DNA of 64,000 nucleotides from Vreelandella sedimenti (GTDB lineage: Bacteria; Pseudomonadota; Gammaproteobacteria; Pseudomonadales; Halomonadaceae). The stretch lies in the NCBI RefSeq assembly GCF_013416325.1, contig NZ_JACCGK010000002.1, forward strand, positions 186,001 through 250,000. The letters run 5' to 3'. Below, one piece after another: positions 24,451-31,772 of the stretch. Below the pieces are notes generated by a model. That model ran no database searches. It saw only the letters and a program-made list of their open reading frames with translations, and was not told where the DNA came from. How positions within the stretch are numbered: the first letter of the stretch is position 1; each line of letters starts with the position of its first letter. The translations under genes were made by a program, and so were the position numbers.

Positions 24451-25170
24451 ATGTCATCAACAACCAGGCCATTAATCGACGCACAGGATGTGCACGGCGG
24501 CTATGGCGGCATGAATATCCTTAACGGGGTGAACATGACGCTGGAAGCCGATGAGGTCGGTGTTATCGTCGGCCCTAATGGGGCGGGTAAATCCACCATG
24601 CTGAAAGCAGTCTTTGGCCTGCTGCATGTCAATCAGGGCGAGATACTGCTTAACGGCCAGCCAATCCAAAATCTACCGCCTAACCAGTTAGTGCAGCGCG
24701 GCATGGGCTTCGTACCCCAGGAGAAGAACGTTTTCCCAAGCCTTTCGGTGCAGGAAAATCTGGAAATGGGTGCCTTTTTAAAGCCGCAAAACGTCAAGCG
24801 CATGCTCGCTCAGATCTATGAGTTTTTCCCACCACTCTACGAAAAGCGCCGCCAGCCTGCCGGAGAGCTTTCCGGCGGACAGCGCCAAATGGTCGCCATG
24901 GGCCGTGCCTTGATGGCCGAGCCGAGCCTGCTGTTGCTGGACGAACCCACCGCGGGGTTGTCGCCGCTGTATATGAATGAAATCTTTGACCGCGTCAAAC
25001 AGATCAATGCCGCTGGCGTGGGCATTTTGATGGTGGAACAGAACGCCAAACAGGCACTCGCGATAGCCGATAAAGGCTTTGTGCTGGCCGCTGGCCAAAA
25101 CCGCTTTACCGACACCGGAGCGGCGCTGCTCGCCGACCCCGATGTCGCCAAAAGCTTTTTGGGCGGCTAG
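24451..25170 (+). CDS. Branched-chain amino-acid type ABC transporter ATPase (LivF-like)
   Basis: Second ATPase of the importer. The ATG at 24451 gives 239 residues, the LivF length; a TTG 18 bp upstream is the alternative. Walker A GPNGAGKST is near residue 40. The LivF-specific RGMGFVPQEKNVFPSLSVQENL follows, with signature LSGGQRQMVAMGRALM and Walker B LLLLDEPTAGLSP. It lies 74 bp after the LivG-like gene and 17 bp before the first permease. Confidence 0.88.
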   Translation: MSSTTRPLIDAQDVHGGYGGMNILNGVNMTLEADEVGVIVGPNGAGKSTMLKAVFGLLHVNQGEILLNGQPIQNLPPNQLVQRGMGFVPQEKNVFPSLSVQENLEMGAFLKPQNVKRMLAQIYEFFPPLYEKRRQPAGELSGGQRQMVAMGRALMAEPSLLLLDEPTAGLSPLYMNEIFDRVKQINAAGVGILMVEQNAKQALAIADKGFVLAAGQNRFTDTGAALLADPDVAKSFLGG

Positions 25171-25187
25171 CCCCCAGGGAGATACAC

Positions 25188-26192
25188 GTGAACGAACTGG
25201 TTTTTTTCATCAATAATGTGGTGATTTCGGGCAGCGTGAGTGGCTCCATTTATGCCATTGGGGCAGTTGGGGTAACGCTGATTTTCAGTATTATGCGCTT
25301 TGCTCACTTCGCTCACGCCGACATGATGACCTTCGGCGCCTTTATGGTGCTGCTGCTCACCACGGCGTTCCCGGCGGCAGGCGCTAGCCTGGGCGTACCC
25401 ACCGCTGTGTTAATGCTGCCGCTGGCGATGCTGCTCACCGCCGCTTTAGCCGTAGGCATCGATAAAATCTTTTATAAGCCGCTACGCGCCCACGGGGTCA
25501 AACCGATTGTGCTGGTAATTGGCTCGCTGGGGGTCACGTTGATTCTACAGGGCTTGATCCGCCTCTTTTCGGGTACCGGCGGGCAGAGTTTATATGTCGA
25601 CGACCGCAAAGAGATCTTCCGCCTTGCGCTGCCCTTCGAGGGTGCCCGGGCACCGGTTGTGGTTACCGAGCCGCAGATTTATCTGTTCGTGATCACTATC
25701 GTTGCGGTCGTCGCACTACACCTTTTCCTTAACCGCTCGCGGTTAGGCAAGGCAATGCGCGCCATGTCGGATAACCCGGAACTGGCCCAGGCATCGGGTA
25801 TTAATACCAATACCATCGTGGCGGTGACCTGGATGATTGCAGGAGCGCTGGCGGCTATTGCTGGAACGCTGCTCTCCTTAGACGTTACCTTCAAACCCGA
25901 TTTGAGCTTCTTCCTGCTGCTGCCCATTTTCGCCGCCGCTATTGTCGGCGGCGTTGGCCACCCTTACGGCGCCATTGCCGGTGGCTTTGTGGTCGGCTTT
26001 GCCGAAACCCTGGCAGTGTTTAACTGGAATGTGCTGCTGCGCCCTTTCAGCGACAGCCTGCCAGCCTGGTTAGAACTACCATCGAATCTGGCCTTCGTGG
26101 GAACCGAGTACAAAATTGTGGTGCCGTTTTTCATTCTGGTCGCCATTTTGGTGTGGCGCCCCACCGGACTCTTTAAGGGCAAAGTGATCTAA
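25188..26192 (+). CDS. Branched-chain amino-acid type ABC permease (LivH-like)
   Basis: First membrane subunit of the importer. The 334-residue product starts at a GTG preceded by GGGAG. It has about eight hydrophobic segments and the LivH features GSIYAIGAVGVTLIFSIMRFAHFAHADMM near the start and AIVGGVGHPYGAIAGGFVVGFAETL near residue 265. Its TAA stop shares one base with the ATG of the next permease, so the two are coupled. Confidence 0.88.
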   Translation: MNELVFFINNVVISGSVSGSIYAIGAVGVTLIFSIMRFAHFAHADMMTFGAFMVLLLTTAFPAAGASLGVPTAVLMLPLAMLLTAALAVGIDKIFYKPLRAHGVKPIVLVIGSLGVTLILQGLIRLFSGTGGQSLYVDDRKEIFRLALPFEGARAPVVVTEPQIYLFVITIVAVVALHLFLNRSRLGKAMRAMSDNPELAQASGINTNTIVAVTWMIAGALAAIAGTLLSLDVTFKPDLSFFLLLPIFAAAIVGGVGHPYGAIAGGFVVGFAETLAVFNWNVLLRPFSDSLPAWLELPSNLAFVGTEYKIVVPFFILVAILVWRPTGLFKGKVI

Positions 26193-27517
26193 TGAACAAC
26201 TCAGAAAAAACGCGCAACCCTGCCTACACTCCCCAAGACGCCACATCTGTCCGTCGCTTTCCCCTGCGCGAGCTACTCCTGTTTGGTGTGCTGCTAGTGG
26301 CGATTTTGGCGGTCTACGCCATCATGGGGGCCGCCTACAGCACGCGCATGCTGGTAGAAGCTGCCTGCTACGCCATCCTCGCGTTGGGATTAACCATCCA
26401 GTGGGGCTATGCTGGCCAGTTCAACGCCGGGGTAATGGGCTTTGTCGCCCTGGGTGGCTTTTGTGCGATGTTTTTCAGCGTGCCGGTCAACGATGCCTTC
26501 TGGGGCACGGCGCTACCCGGTGAATTTGGCCGCGTACTGCTTTATGGCGCAGCCGCTATTGTAGTGATTGTTGGCGCCAGCAAGCTGGATCGACTGGGCG
26601 TACCCAAACCCCTGCGTACGTTGATCGCGGTGGTGTTAAGTCTCGTGCTTTACCTCGTGGTGATTAGCCAGCTGCGCGAAGTCACTGATGCGATTGAAAG
26701 CCAGGCAGGCTTCGTCGGTGGGCTAGGCTTACCGCCCTGGATCGGCTGGATTGTCGGTGGCGCCTTGGCGGGGGGCGTTGGCTATTTTATTGGCCATATC
26801 TGTCTGGGTTTACGCAGCGACTATCTGGCAATAGCTACCCTGGGCATAGCCGAAATCATTAAAGCGTTTTTGAAAAACTCTGACTGGCTTACCCGCGGTA
26901 CCGCCACGGTTTCACCGCTACCCTGGCCCACACCGGGGCCTGCCGAATTAGGCTTCACGCTCTCACGAGCTATCTACCTTTCGTTTACCGCGGTGATCAT
27001 TGCGGTGATCTTCTTTCTGCTCAATCGCGCCTACAACGCCCCTTGGGGCCGTATGATCCGGGCAATTCGCGACAATGAAGTCTCCGCTGCGGCGATGGGG
27101 AAGGATATCAATAAACGGCGTCTGGAAATTTTCGTGCTGGGCTGCATTCTGATGGGCTTGGGCGGCGGCATACTGGGCACCTTCAACAGCCTCTTCGACC
27201 CTCAAGGCTACCTGCCGCTCAACCATACCTTCCTGGTATTGGTGATGGTGATTCTTGGTGGGCCAGGCAATAACCTGGGCACCATTTTTGGCGCTGTGGC
27301 GGTGTACATTATCTGGATTATGTCTGAGCCTCTGGCGCTATTCTTGATGCAGTTAGCGGTGGCCTTTGGCGAAGGCGCATTCGGTTGGGATGCACCGGGC
27401 AATATGGATAGTCGCGCCTTGCAGGCACGGGTGCTGGTGATTGGCTTGTTGATCACCATGGTGCTGCGCTTCGCGCCCAAAGGCCTGCTTCCCGAGAATA
27501 TCAAAAGCCACAGTTGA
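26192..27517 (+). CDS. Branched-chain amino-acid type ABC permease (LivM-like)
   Basis: Second membrane subunit. At 441 residues it is longer than many LivM proteins because of an N-terminal tail of about 30 residues and an extra hydrophobic segment. The LivM signature GLRSDYLAIATLGIAEIIK is near residue 208, and the EAA-like loop APWGRMIRAIRDNEVSAAAMGKDINKRRLEIFVLG is in the second half. It is the last gene of the plus-strand operon and ends just before a shared terminator. Confidence 0.88.
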   Translation: MNNSEKTRNPAYTPQDATSVRRFPLRELLLFGVLLVAILAVYAIMGAAYSTRMLVEAACYAILALGLTIQWGYAGQFNAGVMGFVALGGFCAMFFSVPVNDAFWGTALPGEFGRVLLYGAAAIVVIVGASKLDRLGVPKPLRTLIAVVLSLVLYLVVISQLREVTDAIESQAGFVGGLGLPPWIGWIVGGALAGGVGYFIGHICLGLRSDYLAIATLGIAEIIKAFLKNSDWLTRGTATVSPLPWPTPGPAELGFTLSRAIYLSFTAVIIAVIFFLLNRAYNAPWGRMIRAIRDNEVSAAAMGKDINKRRLEIFVLGCILMGLGGGILGTFNSLFDPQGYLPLNHTFLVLVMVILGGPGNNLGTIFGAVAVYIIWIMSEPLALFLMQLAVAFGEGAFGWDAPGNMDSRALQARVLVIGLLITMVLRFAPKGLLPENIKSHS

Positions 27518-27541
27518 TGGCGCCTCAACTGATGGCCCATA

Positions 27542-27577
27542 AAAAAATGCCCGGCTGATAACAGTCGGGCATTTTTT
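27542..27577. terminator. Bidirectional terminator between the convergent ABC genes
   Basis: A long stem AAAAAATGCCCG ... CGGGCATTTTTT with an 11-12-base loop has A- and T-runs on its two sides. It can therefore stop transcription of the permease operon (plus) and of the binding-protein gene (minus). Confidence 0.85.
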
Positions 27578-27594
27578 ACGCTAAGCCTTAGGAC

Positions 27595-28803
27595 TTAAAG
27601 ATCAACCTGACCTTTGCTGGTAAAGGTGCCATCTTCCACAGCCATCTCGACCACCACGCCAGGCACGTCGCCGTTGTCATCGAACTCATGCGAACCAGAG
27701 GCACCTTCGTAGTTGATGTCGGTGCCTGCGGCAATCAGCTCAACCGCTTTTTCCCACTCGCCGGGCAGAATGACCTCGCCGGGGGCGCTGGAAACACTGC
27801 GCAGCGCTTCGGAAAGGCCTTCACGCTCCGCGCTACCGTTCTGCTCAATCGCCAATGCGATCAGGAAAGCGGCATCGTAGGCTTGAGCGGCAAATACCGC
27901 GCTTGGATCCAGTTCAGCGGCTTCGGCAGCTTCGATAAAGATATCGGTACCGGGCAGATCAGGGCTGCCGGGGCGCGTGGCGATCATGCCATCCAGCACA
28001 TCCGCACCGATGGCTTCGATAAGACTATCACCGACCATGCCGTCAGCACCTACGTACTGGGTAAACATACCGCTTTCATAGGCTTGACGCAGCACGGTCT
28101 GACCCGAGGTGTCGGCGTAGGCCAGCACGACGAGAGTATCCACGCCACTGACTGAAAGCGAGCCTAGCTCAGAGCGGTAATCCGCGCGATTATCTTCGTG
28201 GGCCAGGTTCTCAGTAATCTCACCACCGCCGGCTTCAAAAGCAGCGCTAAAGGCGTCAGAAAGCCCCTGACCATAATCATTGTTGACGTAAGTGACCGCC
28301 ACTGCGTCGATACCTTTTTCAAGCAACAGCTTGGCAAGGATCTCGCCCTGGAAAGCATCCGACGGCACGGTACGGAAAACGAGGTCATTATCGTCCAGCT
28401 CAGATACCGCAGGGGCAGTCGAAGCGGGCGACACCATCAACACACCACCGGGAATGGCGGCGTTATTAGCCGCGGCAATGGTCGCACCAGTACACAGCGC
28501 ACCGACAATCGCGGTGACATTTTCAGAGTTCACCATACGGTCGGCGGCGTTAGAGGCAGCCGATGCATCGGAGCAGGTGGTATCACCAGACGGCATCACC
28601 AACGTTTGGCCATCTAGAATGCCGCCCTGCTCATTGACCTGCTCTACGGCTAGCTGAGCACCTTCAAAAATGGGTGGCGTTAAACTTTCGATTCCCCCGG
28701 TAAAGCCGCCCAAGAAGCCAACTTTGACCTCTGCCTGTGCGAACCCGGTCATTGCCAGGGTTGAGGCCGCCACAGCGGTGGCTAATGCGCGCTTGTTGAT
28801 CAT
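27595..28803 (-). CDS. ABC transporter substrate-binding protein (Leu/Ile/Val-binding family)
   Basis: A periplasmic type I binding protein. The 402-residue product has a signal peptide (MINKRALATAVAASTLAMTGFAQA, cleavage after AQA) and the family segment VGFLGGFTGGIESLTPPIFEGAQLAVEQVN. Later regions (VAVTYVNNDYGQGLSDAF, YVGADGM) match the two-lobed fold. Its gene converges on the LivGFHM-like operon instead of belonging to it, so the receptor is made from its own promoter. Ligand unknown: amino acid, amide or urea-type are possible. Confidence 0.88.
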   Translation of the reverse strand: MINKRALATAVAASTLAMTGFAQAEVKVGFLGGFTGGIESLTPPIFEGAQLAVEQVNEQGGILDGQTLVMPSGDTTCSDASAASNAADRMVNSENVTAIVGALCTGATIAAANNAAIPGGVLMVSPASTAPAVSELDDNDLVFRTVPSDAFQGEILAKLLLEKGIDAVAVTYVNNDYGQGLSDAFSAAFEAGGGEITENLAHEDNRADYRSELGSLSVSGVDTLVVLAYADTSGQTVLRQAYESGMFTQYVGADGMVGDSLIEAIGADVLDGMIATRPGSPDLPGTDIFIEAAEAAELDPSAVFAAQAYDAAFLIALAIEQNGSAEREGLSEALRSVSSAPGEVILPGEWEKAVELIAAGTDINYEGASGSHEFDDNGDVPGVVVEMAVEDGTFTSKGQVDL

Positions 28804-28946
28804 ATTGCTTGTCGCTCCCAGTGTCGTAACAGGTTATTCAATTTTTTAGTGTGCCCCAGCGTTCAATCGTTAAGGCTGCTATTAATCTGGAACTGGAACG
28901 GCAAAAACACAAGCATCGGTTTCTAACGCTAGTTTGCAAAAATGCA

Positions 28947-30494
28947 CTATAGCCAGCGCTCAAACTTGAGCTTATGGCTTAACCAGACGTTGAAATGCCG
29001 CCAAAAGCTACCGGGTTCAGTGGTTAAAACGTCCCTTTCACCATCGCGCTCTAAGTGCCAGTTCAATTCGCCTTGGGGTGTGAGCATCACACGGTAGCTC
29101 AGTGAAGGATCACGGCCTAACGTCACTAACTCATTAAAGGCTTCCATCAGCGACTCGCTGCGCGCCAGCACACCACTTTCTGTGTTCCAGTAGATGGAGC
29201 GTGGGTCAACGTTAAACGAGCCTACAAATAGCTGGTCGTCAAAGCGTAACGCCTTAATATGCAGTGCCGAAGCAGAGGCCCCGGGCACTCGCATATCCTC
29301 ATCCGCCCCTGCCTCCTGCTCTGGACGCAGCTCGTAAAGCGCCACTCCGTGGGATAGCAGCTCTTCACACCAGGGCGCGTAAGCACCGTGTACCACGGCG
29401 GCATCGGTGGACTCGAGTGAGTTGGTAATAATCTCGACCGTCACACCCTGGTCGGCCAACTCGGTCAGGCGTTCCACCCCTTGCTCGGTGGGCACAAAGT
29501 AGGCCGATATGATCACCAAATGCTGATTCAGCGGTGCAGCAGCGGTTAAATCACCGAGCAGTGTATCGCGCCATTCAGGGGTCGCGGATGACAGCTTGCC
29601 GGGGGTGTCCCACATCGCCAGCCCTTCGCCCCAGTGCAGGGTTTCCCAAGGGGGTGCGCTGCGCGGCTTACGGCGCAGCGCGGTAAAATATTCCGAGTCG
29701 GCGTTACTATCCAGCCAATCCTCAAGCTCGGTTTTGAGTATTTGCCAGGCGCTATCATCCGCTTGATGATAGCGCTCAATGGGCTGCGCCAGGCCGTGAT
29801 TCCAATACAGGTCAAAACTATCCGACAGCGCTGGCACCACATCACCAATGGTCACAAAGTCCAAATCGGCAAAATTGCGTGAGTCGTTGGCGTCAAAATA
29901 CTCATCGCCCAGATTGCGCCCGCCGACAATGGCGACGCTATTATCTGCCACCCACAGCTTGTTATGCATGCGTCGATGTTGCTGCGCAGGATCAACCACC
30001 GAGGCCAAAACACGCGTGAACATATGGCCACGCCCCACCGCTAACGGGTTAAACACCCGCACATGGATCCCGGGATGACTCGCCAGAGCGGCCAGTCGAT
30101 CACCTTGGCCTATGGCCCCAATATCGTCGACCAGCAGGCGCACCCGAACACCCTCTTCCGCCGCTTTAATCAGCTGCGCCAGGATCAACCGCGTGGTCTG
30201 GCCATCGCCCAATAGGTAGATTTGAATATCCAGCCCGCGCTGGGCTTGGCGAATCAATCCCACTCGTGCAGAAAAAGCTTCTTTACCGTCGGCCAGGAGC
30301 GCGAACCCATCGGGGTCGGACTGCTCCGCCAGCGCCTGATACGCTTGACCACCCAACCATGTATCGCGCGCGTCTGATGGAGCTAGCGCGGAGTGGTGTT
30401 CGCGTACCACTGCGTGAGTGCATCCCACCAACAGGCTGCACAGAACCAACATGCTTAGCCAATGAAGCCAACCATTGGCATTAGGCATCGTCAT
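28947..30494 (-). CDS. Phospholipase D family lipoprotein (cardiolipin synthase-like)
   Basis: A 515-residue protein with two HKD motifs, H-N-K-L-W-V-A-D near residue 180 and H-I-K-A-L-R-F-D near 415, the catalytic pair of the phospholipase D/cardiolipin synthase superfamily. An N-terminal segment ends in the lipobox LLVGC, so it is probably an outer- or inner-membrane-anchored lipoprotein rather than a classical multi-span Cls. Substrate is not known; phosphatidyl transfer or hydrolysis is likely. The ATG at 30494 was preferred to an upstream TTG; it overlaps the upstream small gene by 14 bp. Confidence 0.8.
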   Translation of the reverse strand: MTMPNANGWLHWLSMLVLCSLLVGCTHAVVREHHSALAPSDARDTWLGGQAYQALAEQSDPDGFALLADGKEAFSARVGLIRQAQRGLDIQIYLLGDGQTTRLILAQLIKAAEEGVRVRLLVDDIGAIGQGDRLAALASHPGIHVRVFNPLAVGRGHMFTRVLASVVDPAQQHRRMHNKLWVADNSVAIVGGRNLGDEYFDANDSRNFADLDFVTIGDVVPALSDSFDLYWNHGLAQPIERYHQADDSAWQILKTELEDWLDSNADSEYFTALRRKPRSAPPWETLHWGEGLAMWDTPGKLSSATPEWRDTLLGDLTAAAPLNQHLVIISAYFVPTEQGVERLTELADQGVTVEIITNSLESTDAAVVHGAYAPWCEELLSHGVALYELRPEQEAGADEDMRVPGASASALHIKALRFDDQLFVGSFNVDPRSIYWNTESGVLARSESLMEAFNELVTLGRDPSLSYRVMLTPQGELNWHLERDGERDVLTTEPGSFWRHFNVWLSHKLKFERWL

Positions 30495-30750
30495 GGTCTT
30501 TGGCTTCAAGGCGCTCTGCCCAACGCTTGCGGGCTAGATTGCGTCGGTAAAGCCGCACTAGGGCAATCGATAACGCCGTGGCTAACATGCCCGCGAGCAC
30601 CACACCCTGCCAGGGGCGAGCCGCGTTGCCCATCACCGTTTCCAGAGTCATTATCAGGATCAAACCAATCGCCTGGGAACCGATCGCTAGCGCGCGCAGC
30701 TTATCGAAAGCGGGTGAGGGCATAACGTCTCCGTAATTTTCAGCTCGCAT
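30481..30750 (-). CDS. Small two-span membrane protein of unknown function
   Basis: An 89-residue protein with two hydrophobic helices (about residues 22-40 and 48-65) followed by a basic, arginine-rich tail (LYRRNLARKRWAERLEAKD). I do not recognise the family. The start at 30750 has AGGAG seven bases upstream; a second ATG at 30723, also with GGAG, would give 80 residues and remove a polar tail. It overlaps the next gene by 14 bp, so it is coupled to the phospholipase-D lipoprotein. Confidence 0.6.
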   Translation of the reverse strand: MRAENYGDVMPSPAFDKLRALAIGSQAIGLILIMTLETVMGNAARPWQGVVLAGMLATALSIALVRLYRRNLARKRWAERLEAKDHDDA

Positions 30751-30795
30751 GATATGGTCTCCTAGTGTACCTGCTTCACGGCATGCTTAACGGGG

Positions 30796-30842
30796 AACCT
30801 AAGTTAAAAAACCTAAGTTAAAAAAACCTAAGTTGAAAACCT
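30796..30842 (+). repeat. Short tandem repeats upstream of the TlpA-like gene
   Basis: AACCTAAGTT occurs three times (starts at 30796, 30810, 30825) separated by A-runs, and a fourth decayed copy AACCTGAACG starts at 30838. Steps are 14, 15 and 13 bp. The array ends 13 bp before the ATG of the next gene, so it covers the position of its ribosome-binding site and possibly its promoter. Confidence 0.75.
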
Positions 30843-30855
30843 GAACGGGAAATCC

Positions 30856-31659
30856 ATGAACGCCATTGCTCTCGGCCCGCTACTGATTTCGCTACCACGC
30901 CTATACGCCGTTGGCTGCGCGCTGCTACTGCTGCTCTGCGCGCGCTTCTTGCTAGGGCTACCTCGCCCGGCTCAGCAGCGCTGGTTTACCGGGCTTATTA
31001 TTGTTTGGTTAGTCGGCGCTCGAGTGGGCCATATCCTGCTCAACCTGGATAGCTACAGCGACGCCCCGCTTGAAGCGCTCAAAGTGTGGCAACCCGGCTA
31101 CCATGGCCTATGGGGGATGACGGCTGGCTTGGTATGGACGGCCTGGACGCTGCGGGCGCGGTTATTGGCTATGGGCGGTGCAATGGCCATGCTGATCGCC
31201 GCTTCTAGCCTATGGCTGGTGCTGGTCACCCTGGCTCCCCTGGGTAATGACTTTGCGGTTGACGCCCTACCGGAGATCACCCTTGAGGATGTGGAAGGCA
31301 ATGATGTGCATCTACCCTCACTGACCGACAACACTGACCTGATTATCGTCAACCTGTGGGCGACCTGGTGCCCACCCTGCCTGCGTGAAATGCCGCTGCT
31401 CGAGGAGGCCGCAAAACGCGATGGTGTCAGCGTGGTGGTCGCCAACCAGGGGGAGGACCTACTACCCATGGTCCGCTATCTGGATGAGCAGCAGCTTGAA
31501 TTTCGCTACGCCCTGCGTGACCCCAGCCAGCAGCTGATGGCGCTTTTTCAAGCACCGGGATTGCCCACCACAGTGCTGTTCGACGGCCAGGGCAACACTC
31601 TGGATATCCACGTTGGTGAGCTTACTCGCGCCCAGCTGGATCGCTGGTTACAAGATTGA
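30856..31659 (+). CDS. Membrane protein with C-terminal TlpA-like thioredoxin domain
   Basis: A 267-residue fusion. Residues 1-130 hold about four membrane helices and include GARVGHILLNL, which resembles the GAR-GH region of prolipoprotein diacylglyceryl transferase (Lgt). Residues 135-267 are a TlpA/ResA-type thioredoxin fold with the redox pair WATWCPPCLREMP and the cis-Pro loop GLPTTVLFDGQG. The thioredoxin part should face the periplasm and act in disulfide exchange. The Lgt-like part is too short for a full transferase. No usual Shine-Dalgarno is clear, because the repeats described here occupy that position. Confidence 0.75.
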   Translation: MNAIALGPLLISLPRLYAVGCALLLLLCARFLLGLPRPAQQRWFTGLIIVWLVGARVGHILLNLDSYSDAPLEALKVWQPGYHGLWGMTAGLVWTAWTLRARLLAMGGAMAMLIAASSLWLVLVTLAPLGNDFAVDALPEITLEDVEGNDVHLPSLTDNTDLIIVNLWATWCPPCLREMPLLEEAAKRDGVSVVVANQGEDLLPMVRYLDEQQLEFRYALRDPSQQLMALFQAPGLPTTVLFDGQGNTLDIHVGELTRAQLDRWLQD

Positions 31660-31772
31660 TGCCGATACACCTTAATCCCCTCGCTGCTTTGCGTTAGAAT
31701 CCCCCGCCCTGTTGCTGCCGGCGCTCACTACCGGCGGCAGTCGACCCGTTTTGCAGACTCCCCCGAGGCATC

